Assembly: GCA_951394405.1 (NCBI GenBank)
Contig: OX596337.1
Span: forward strand, 434,001-498,000
Length of the DNA stretch: 64,000 nucleotides
Reading direction: 5' to 3'
Source: Coprinellus micaceus
Taxonomy: Eukaryota > Basidiomycota > Agaricomycetes > Agaricales > Psathyrellaceae
Shown here: one piece after another, positions 57,108 to 64,000 of the stretch
Numbering within the stretch: the first letter of the stretch is position 1
How the letters are laid out: each line of letters opens with the position of its first letter
The notes under the pieces: model-generated
What the model saw: only the letters and a program-made list of their open reading frames with translations
Databases searched by the model: none
Told to the model about the DNA's origin: nothing
Program-made: the position numbers and the translations under genes

Positions 57108-58785
57108 ATGGCCGGCGGTGGTGCAACTCAGCGCCCGAACAGTGACAAGGAGAACCAACCACCCAGTGGTGGAGTCAACGCCAACGGGAAGCGTCCTGCA
57201 GGTACAGATTCGTCGACCGCTCTCAGCTGGGGAGGGCCCCAGAAGCAGTGAGTAACGCGTCTCTCGCCTCACTTAACCCATACTCATCATGCTGATAATT
57301 GCCGCCCCTTCCTACTGTGACTGCGTGCGGTGCCCATCGCCAGGGGAAGATCCGATCCTCTCGTCGGCCACGGTCGCCACTTTGGCAGAACCGTTCGAAC
57401 TTTCTGCCGCATACAGGCGCTTATAACCAACGGATTGACAAGGACTATGCAGCTTGAGCTGGAACGCGTCACCGAAGCCGAGCTCTCACTCAGGTTGGTA
57501 ACTCTTACCCCGCCGACTTCAGAGCGTTCGAACTTGAACTCACGCTTATCTTTCGCGTCTTCCTACCCAGCGATTTGACAGAGCAACGCATATTCCAGGC
57601 TTTGCTCTCCATGTCCCCTGGCCTTGAGGAACGTTTGAACACGGGCAACGAGGACAATGTTATTTATGTTTCTAACATGGTACGCCAAATTTGTATCCCC
57701 TTTTCACCCCATTCTCAGCTCTTCAATCTGTTCTAGATTACGAAGGGCGTCAATTCCGCAAGGTCAGATGATACCAAGGCAATGAAGTCTGCCATCGTCG
57801 ATTGGATTACGCCGCCACGCGAAGTACTGAATCCCCCGATCCCCCGGAATATCAAAACGGACCGCGGGTTTCACCACGAGCGCACTGGAGAACTCCTCTG
57901 TCCGGTAAACCTTGATTGGGACGATCCCAAGTAAGTCCCCTCCCTTCTATTCGATCCATGAACGAACCTACCAAACGAGAGCCGACTTGGGCCCGTCGTA
58001 CCAACAGGATTCGCCGAGACTTGAAGAGTGGGGCTTTGTCACCCCCCGGAGATCTTTGGCCACGGTTCTTATACCGAGGCTTTGAGTACAACCCTCAAGA
58101 TCCTTGGGAGGGCTTGCTGCGTAGCTCCCTACTTGTTATGGTACGTCGTTACAGCCGTCTTCATCATCCTGCGACACTTTAAGAATAGAATATCCAGGCT
58201 TATAAGCACGTCTTCACGTCCCCGAGTTCCGTAACTGGAGGCGTAAGCAAGGCGACCCGCTCTTCCAATGCCCAAATCCACGGCATGGAAAAGGTTACGA
58301 TACCTTCTATTGCTTATATCGCAACTCAGGTACGTCGTTCTTCCCTCCGGGGCATCCTACGACCGTTTCCATTAGCAAGTCCAAGCGGCTAACCACCTCT
58401 TGGGCGCCTCGTGCATAGGTTCGCTTTGCTCTCTCTTCGCAAGCTGTGTTCTCTCGCACGGACCTCGTCACCGATTCAGAGTACTTCTATAACCTGATCA
58501 TCGAGCTCCTTGAAGACCCCGATGAAGAGGTCGAAACAGCAGAGCTCATAAAGTGGTGGAACCAGTAAGGACATGCCTGACGCCCGATGATATTAACTTC
58601 GCACTAATAACCTGAACTTCAGACAAATTTTCCCGACGTATCTCAGCGAGAACCGTGTCGTTCACGAAGATTCCGTCTATGCGAAGATTAAGGAGCGGCG
58701 ACGGCTCATCAACGCTGGGCTATGGGAGAAGCAGAGAGGGGGTCCCGACAGCGAGGCATCGTCCTCCCCCGGCCCAGGCGCATAA
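57108..58785 (+). CDS. DUF6698-like protein, 388 aa
   Basis: Eight exons (57108-57247, 57344-57493, 57571-57679, 57737-57930, 58008-58140, 58198-58329, 58419-58564, 58623-58785) sum to 389 codons. After a polar start (MAGGGATQRPNSDKENQPP) the domain shows ITKGVNSARSDDTKAMKSA, IVDWITPP, IKTDRGFHHERTGELLCPV, GDLWPRFLYRGFEYNPQDPW, AYKHVFTSPSSV, RSSNAQIHGMEKVT and IAYIATQVRFALSSQAVFSR. This pattern matches, from memory, a large family expanded in Agaricomycetes (DUF6698) whose function is unknown. The copy looks intact and functional. Confidence 0.85.
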
Positions 58786-60271
58786 TACGGGGAACGATTA
58801 CCTGCCAAGGGCGACGATATATGCGAGCATTTAATATTCTAGTTTCTGAAGAGTTCTAATTATGTTATCTACTCGAAACGCGATCATTGAGGTATCGAGT
58901 TTCTGCTTTCCATTCTGTTTCTACCATATCTCCTCAACACCGATGAGTACTACTATTTACTCCCAAACCTGACCCTGGTCTCCTCTCCTCTCCTCGTAAA
59001 AATACTATTGTCTTCTTCTTCGACTCACTCTCCTTCAACTACTAAACTACTGAATGACCTCCTCGGTTACGACCATCGTCGCTTGCCCCAACAACAACTG
59101 GTTTGGATCCAACGAGACCATGTTGTGCGGTACCCTCGCGGAGTCTCGCTTCAAAGTCAAGTTCTCACCGGCAAGTGGACGATGGGGCTCTTGCGCGATC
59201 AGATACCACGGGGGAATTCCATCGGAAGGTGCTGATAAGGATGATATCCACGGGTAGGATATTTCATCGTTTGACATGGATCTCCGACTCGTGGCTACGT
59301 TGGTGAGTAGCGGATGCGACAGCCAACGCCCGCCGACACTAGCTAACTTGGCGGGAGCGCTTGCGGGTTATGCGAGATGGGCCGGCGACAGGTTCAAACC
59401 TACCAAAGTGCGCTAGTCCCTTTCCATAGCAACTGCCAAATTTCCCTCTAGAATATGCTGCTCGGCCCATCTTGCTGTGTGTACTTTGAACTTCTCCCAC
59501 CGCCAGTTCCGACCCGTCGGACTTGGCACTAGAGAGTCGAACGTCCAGTGGATATACAGTGTACTGTTTGCATGCCACTATCAGACTGAAACGGCTCGGG
59601 CACTATGAGCAGACATAGCCTGAGGGTCCTAAGAAAGTCCTGGAAGTATTTTATCCCTACTGTAGCGGACCTTCACATTCCTTCGACGCAACAACCGCAT
59701 ATATCAGATAAATGTTACGTAGGGCGTAAACAGCTCTTGACCAAGACGGTTGACAACTATCCATGCCGACGTGACGATGAAGACAACTTCGAGCCAACTA
59801 ACTGCTCTTCAGGGTGCTTTAGTGTACGGTGTAAGGTTCAAGGATGGCAACCCGCTCAGGGTCGGATGTCGCTATAGATCTCGGAGCCTTTCTGCATAAG
59901 GGGACGGGCGCTTAATTCGGTTGTGGGGCACGGAAAGCTGTGAATGCAACGCTCGGCGACAGAATAGCTGGCCTAGAGTTCAGGGAGCATTTTGCTATGG
60001 CATTCTATGAGCACCCCGTGGGGCGGAAGGACCAGGGAGGGGTGTCCAGACGTGCTATGCTCAAAGCTGATTGTCTGTAAATCAATGTCGTGGAAAACCG
60101 CTTGGGGATCAAACGACATTTATATCATCTATACTTTTGTCCAAGTCGTCAATCGACGGAAGAGATCTATACCAACGAGAGTGCCGAGTAACTTCAAATT
60201 TCGAGAGAGCCGTTGCCACTGGCAATTATGCAGCCACGCCGGTACGACCAAACATAGGGGTCTCAGATTGT
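58786..60271. other. 1.5 kb without a supported gene
   Basis: A 67-codon frame from 59054 (MTSSVTTIVACPNNNWFG) and other short frames occur, with no domain. No RNA gene or repeat recognised. Confidence 0.35.
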
Positions 60272-60280
60272 TATATAAAT
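60272..60280 (+). promoter_or_regulatory. TATA box of the split gene E
   Basis: TATATAAAT about 70 bases upstream of the start codon at 60348. Confidence 0.5.
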
Positions 60281-61036
60281 ACCAGGTCCTCAGGCCTAAG
60301 TCGATAACCCAACACCCACTTCCAATCTCCTCTACTACTCAGCTACAATGCCTGCTATTCGAACCATCCACTCGCTCCGCCGTGGTCTTCGAGCTGAGCC
60401 TCGTACGGGTGCCCCGAGTGTCGTCAACGCTCATTTCCTTCGCCAAATCGAGGCAAGCCACGTTCGAACTCCGACCCAAGGTCGTCCAGTTCCGCTCCAG
60501 TTCTGTTACATCACACAAGGGCTCTCTGAGTGGGGTTGGTATGTAATTTGCACTTACCTTGACATAGAATAGGCAGTCTCTGACCCACGACACACAACTA
60601 GGCCGTGCCACCCGGACAGCGGAGCGAGGATACCCCCTCACGACCTCGAGTCCTTCAGGCGTAGCCATAAATTCAGAGCCCCGTCCTGCTTGTGCGCCTT
60701 TCTCGATGGGACCGTCTATACAGAGTCTAGGATCGGAATCGTCGAGATCGTCACAAGCGACGCTTTCAGGAACCAATCTGTGCTCAACGGCGAGTATGTT
60801 GCCACTTGCGCGAAGGGCCGCTGTGGATACTTCCGTGAGTAAGGGTTCTGGGTGGAATCGAGCACCGCTGACTTCCCTCCTCCCTATCCATATTATCTAG
60901 TTTGTTTGGAGAGGTTCTACCCCATTAATCATCTCAGGCTTCAGGTCTGCCGACCCCGCAGTATGTTGAGAACCAGACGTTTCTCTTGGTCATTCTAAGC
61001 TCAAATTTAGGAAACCCTCTCGCTCCCGAGGATCTC

Positions 61037-61720
61037 ACTTAAGTCACCCGAGCTGGCCGGCTCTTAGCCGGGCCCAGCTCGGCTCAGCTCCCGGCTAAGA
61101 GCCGGCCAGCTCTGGCAGGGAGCTGGGCTGGGCTGGGTGGGCTGGCGTTGGGCTCAGCTAAAACAGCTGAGCTGGGCGTGCAGCTGAGTCAAGCCTGGTG
61201 TAGCTCAGCTCATGGACAGTGGGCTGAGCTGTCATGCGAGCTGAGCTCAACTAGCTGGGCAGAGCTGGGACACCCTCAGCTCGGGCTGGGGGTAACCCAG
61301 CTAAATACTTATAATTATTTTTGATACCATTTTTTTAGCTGGAGCTGAGCTCAGGCGGCTCAGCTAGCTGAGCTGTGGAGCTGAGCTCGTGTCACACTGC
61401 TGTCACGCTTTGTGTATGTTTGTGTATGTTTGTCAAATCCATGTCACGCCTCACCAAATTTAATAATGACATCATGGCAACTAAAAATAAATATGATGTC
61501 ATAGTGATAAGATATATCAGTGAGGTCATGATTTTCAGGCACAGGGGCATGATGTGATGTCACCAATATTGTGATATCACACCTCCAATGATGTCATGCT
61601 CATTTAGATAAGAAATGGGCAGATTGCGATGAGCCCGATCATACTCAGTTCTTCACCGATAAGGGTGATTTTGGGATCGTTAGAAAGCCCTGAATGAGGG
61701 CTTTTCAATGTATGTACCCT
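61037..61720 (+). repeat. left long terminal inverted repeat, AGCT-rich, with hairpin
   Basis: Just inside the end is a 23-bp-stem palindrome (GAGCTGGCCGGCTCTTAGCC and its complement, about 61050-61112) with a 17-base loop. It is followed by a dense AGCTGAGCT/CAGCTGGG region, and then an AT-rich part with TGATGTCAT motifs. Confidence 0.8.
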
Positions 61721-62599
61721 CGCCTTAACTCCTTGGATACAGCCGCCAACAATAAGCATTCTTGTGCATTTTTGATGATCTGGGCACTTGCAAGCACAGT
61801 TTTCATCTCAATACCAGCACTCTGATGCATATTTGCTGTATTGGAAGTTTGACAATGATGTCATACTTCCATTATAGACCTTATCCACTTTTTATGTGCG
61901 CTCTGTCTTTATAAAACAACTGAAAACTGTACAAACCTTGTGATTCACATGTGCAAAGGCCATTTCACAGCCCCATAATGCTCCAAACATCACCATGTAT
62001 ATTGGGACCTATCCAGTGCTACCTGCACCACCTCTAGCAGCATCTTTCCCAGCTTCAATCCATACCAGCAATGTGGAATTAAGCTAGAAGCACCAAAAAC
62101 ACGCAACCACAGCTATATGCATGTGCGTTCAGTATGATGGAGACCGTGGGAAGACAAACCGCTATGCACATAAAATCCAGATTCAAAAATAATGCTGAAT
62201 ACAAAAGACCGGAAAGGAAACGGAGCACATATGCCCAAGATATAGGAGGAACACTGCTGGCTTGCAGCAGTTGTGCTGAACAACTTTGCACTTCAGTTAC
62301 AACTGGTACCAAATGGGCGGTTTTGTCAATATCTTCGTAATGGGTGGTCTGTTTGCTTAGGTGTCTTTTGAGATTTGTATTAGTGGATGACCTCCTCCGA
62401 ATTATCTAAGCCATAAAGCGTGGGAAGTATTACAGGTGCCCCAAACCCGCAATATGTCCGTTTTTGCACAACTTGCTTCACACCTGATTGCAATGGATGG
62501 TGCTGGTCTGGGACTTAGAGCTGTGGTTTATACCATGTGAGATCACTGTCCCAATAGCCTTTGTGTGATACAAGAGTATCTGTTCGAAAGCCCATGCAA

Positions 62600-62985
62600 C
62601 AGAACAAGCACGCATGTGCCATCCACACCACCATATGAGGTCAGGCAAATTTGATGAGGAGTTCTTGTGTGATTTATTGGTGATAGCAAATAGCTGGGTG
62701 ATTATACTGCATGTGTGTGCCAGCCCCCAATGCCAAAACCTGTTTGCTAATAACCCAAATACATCTGAACCCCAGTGTGTAAGGGATTGCTGCATGCTGA
62801 TACTGGTCTTCGCATACCATCATATGGGGTCAGGGAAATTTAAGAGTGTGCTCTTGTGTGATTTATGGGTGGTAGCAGGTGGTGGGGTGATCACATTGCA
62901 TGCGTCCACTTGCCTCTATTGCCAAAACCTGTCTTCTAATTATACAAATACTCCTGAGGCCCAGTGTGTTACATGTAGTCATGCG
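62600..62985 (+). repeat. two-copy diverged tandem repeat of about 190 bp inside the long-TIR element
   Basis: The segment from about 62620 recurs from about 62810. Shared blocks include CTTGTGTGATTTAT, TGCCAAAACCTGT and CCCAGTGTGT. It produces a 173-codon open frame (62614-63135) whose two halves resemble each other; protein status is doubtful. Confidence 0.6.
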
Positions 62986-63129
62986 GTGGTACATGCCCTC
63001 CTGTTCACACATCACATTGTGTGCCAAAATAACCTAAACAGTGTCCTCACAAAGTCTGGAATTTTGAAATCCGCCATTTGGCATCTGTGGGAGCCACAGT
63101 TGACATCGCAACAAATACCCCCAAATAGA

Positions 63130-63760
63130 GATTGACAAGGGCTTTCTAACAATACCAAAATCATCCTTATCGGCCAAGAATTGACTCTGATATCAGCCAT
63201 GCGATTTTGCATAGTCTTATCTAAATGAGTGTCACTTGCAATCTCAGATCTGCATGACATCATTGACAGTTTGGCATGTATGACATCACGATCTGCATGA
63301 CATCATATCTATTTGTGTATGTGTGACACCATCATTTGTTTGTTTGTCATGTTTGTCATTGTTTGTTGTGTCACACACTGGTCACATCTGTCACAGTGTG
63401 ACTGTAACACCCAAGCTGAGCTCATGCACAGGTGAGCTCAGCTGTAGAGTACAGCTCAGCTCAATAGCCTGGTATGATGGGAGGAACTTGTACCTGAGCT
63501 GAGCTCTGCATGCTCGAGCTGAGCCCCCACCGTGCAAGCAGCTCAGCTCCCTGTATCAGCTGGGCGACTCTCAGCTTAGCTGGGAATAGCTCAGCTCAGC
63601 TGGAGATGCCCCAGCCCAGAGCTGAGCTGACGCGATTTTAGCTGAGCCCGACGCCAGCCCGCCAGCCCAGCCCAGCTCCTGCCAGAGCTGGCCGGCTCTT
63701 AGCCGGGAGCTGAGCCGAGCTGGGCCCGGCTAAGAGCCGGCCAGCTCAGGTGACTTAGGT
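63130..63760 (-). repeat. right long terminal inverted repeat
   Basis: Mirror of 61037-61720, ending in the same palindromic hairpin (about 63685-63747) and GTGACTTAGGT. Confidence 0.8.
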
Positions 63761-64000
63761 GAGGATCTCGCAAACATCGGAGACATCGACAAGTCCCTGA
63801 GAGCAGGCGATGGGCTATTCCAGCTCATGACCGATGTAGTCGTTCGAGGTCCAGGAAGGCGTAAGTGCTCTCCACGATGCCATTCACCGGGATACCTACT
63901 GACCGCAAATTCAACACCTCAGGCTTGGAGAAAGTCCACCCTGGCAACACGAAGAAGGCAAACGAGAAGCTCATCAGCGAACTCTCGGCCGGAATGCCCG

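Larger units (their letters stand above)
61037..63760. mobile_element. 2.7-kb long-TIR (Mutator- or foldback-like) non-autonomous element
   Basis: A perfect 9-bp direct repeat GAGGATCTC flanks it (61028-61036 and 63761-63769), a length typical of Mutator-like elements. The ends are inverted: ACTTAAGTCAC on the left against ACCTAAGTCAC read from the right. The inverted similarity extends roughly 650 bases inward, for example CTCATTTAGATAAG near 61600 against the complement near 63220, and TTAGAAAGCCCT near 61680. No transposase-like frame was recognised inside. Confidence 0.85.
60348..64000 (+). pseudogene. gene E, interrupted by a 2.7-kb transposon; runs off the right edge
   Basis: Exons 60348-60538, 60602-60834, 60901-60960 and 61011-61036 join in phase to exactly 170 codons ending PLAPEDL. 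The reading frame resumes at 63770 with ANIGDIDKSLRAGDGLFQL, crosses a GTAAGT..CTCAG intron (63861-63922) and contin­ues with EKVHPGNTKKANEKL past the window edge. The protein has a cysteine-containing region (SCLCAFLDGTVYTESR, LNGEYVATCAKGRCGYF, LERFYPINHL). I do not recognise a named domain. The insertion lies within exon 4, so unless the element is spliced out the product is truncated. All other splice sites and the frame are intact, so the disruption looks recent. Confidence 0.75.

Noticed and set aside
62614..63135. 173-codon frame in the long-TIR element as a transposase
   Set aside because: Its two halves are copies of a tandem DNA repeat, and no catalytic or zinc-finger motif of a transposase is visible.

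Overview
The window reads as nuclear DNA of a mushroom-type basidiomycete (Agaricomycetes). Genes are cut by many short introns (about 40-75 nt) with GT..AG ends and CTNAC-like branch sites. Gene families typical of this class are present: KDZ and Plavaka DNA transposases, a NACHT-type STAND NTPase and a DUF6698-like protein. The genus cannot be told from the sequence. All exon models were built by eye from splice signals and reading phase; where stated, the summed exon length is an exact multiple of three.

Layout. 1-2385: mostly silent, but 1350-2535 recurs inverted at about 15465-16525. 2386-6771 (+): long disordered SH3 adaptor (Nbp2/Skb5-like). 7403-8408 (-): methylthioadenosine phosphorylase. 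8936-9168 (+): spliced 57-residue membrane peptide. 9580-10685: non-autonomous element with 38-bp terminal inverted repeats and TA target duplication. 11001-14579 (-): five-exon NACHT protein with an unusual C-terminal domain. 14936-15470 (-): copy of only the end of that domain, directly joined to a copied promoter plus exon 1 of the SH3 gene. 19250-20039 (+): four-helix membrane protein.

20035-27937 is a probable Plavaka element: a transposase with one nonsense codon, a tRNA-like gene inside one intron and two companion genes. 28440-39843 is a complete-looking 11.4-kb KDZ transposon. It has terminal inverted repeats, kilobase-long subterminal arrays of AAATCA pointing inward from both ends, an intact transposase and two divergent cargo genes, one ending in an RNase H1-type hybrid-binding-like domain. 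43816-48400 (-) is a second Plavaka transposase.

Between and beyond the transposons lie fast-evolving-looking genes. Three are minus-strand Ser/Pro-rich or coiled-coil proteins with TATA boxes (A 40643-42698, B 49482-51740, C 54436-55708). The others are an orphan (53699-54330), a DUF6698-like gene (57108-58785) and a gene at 60348-64000 split by a 2.7-kb long-inverted-repeat element with a perfect 9-bp target duplication. Housekeeping genes sit at the left; the rest is a transposon-rich region with gene capture, duplication and decay. The best candidates for something undescribed are the KDZ transposon with its AAATCA arrays and cargo genes, and the promoter/NLR-fragment chimera.
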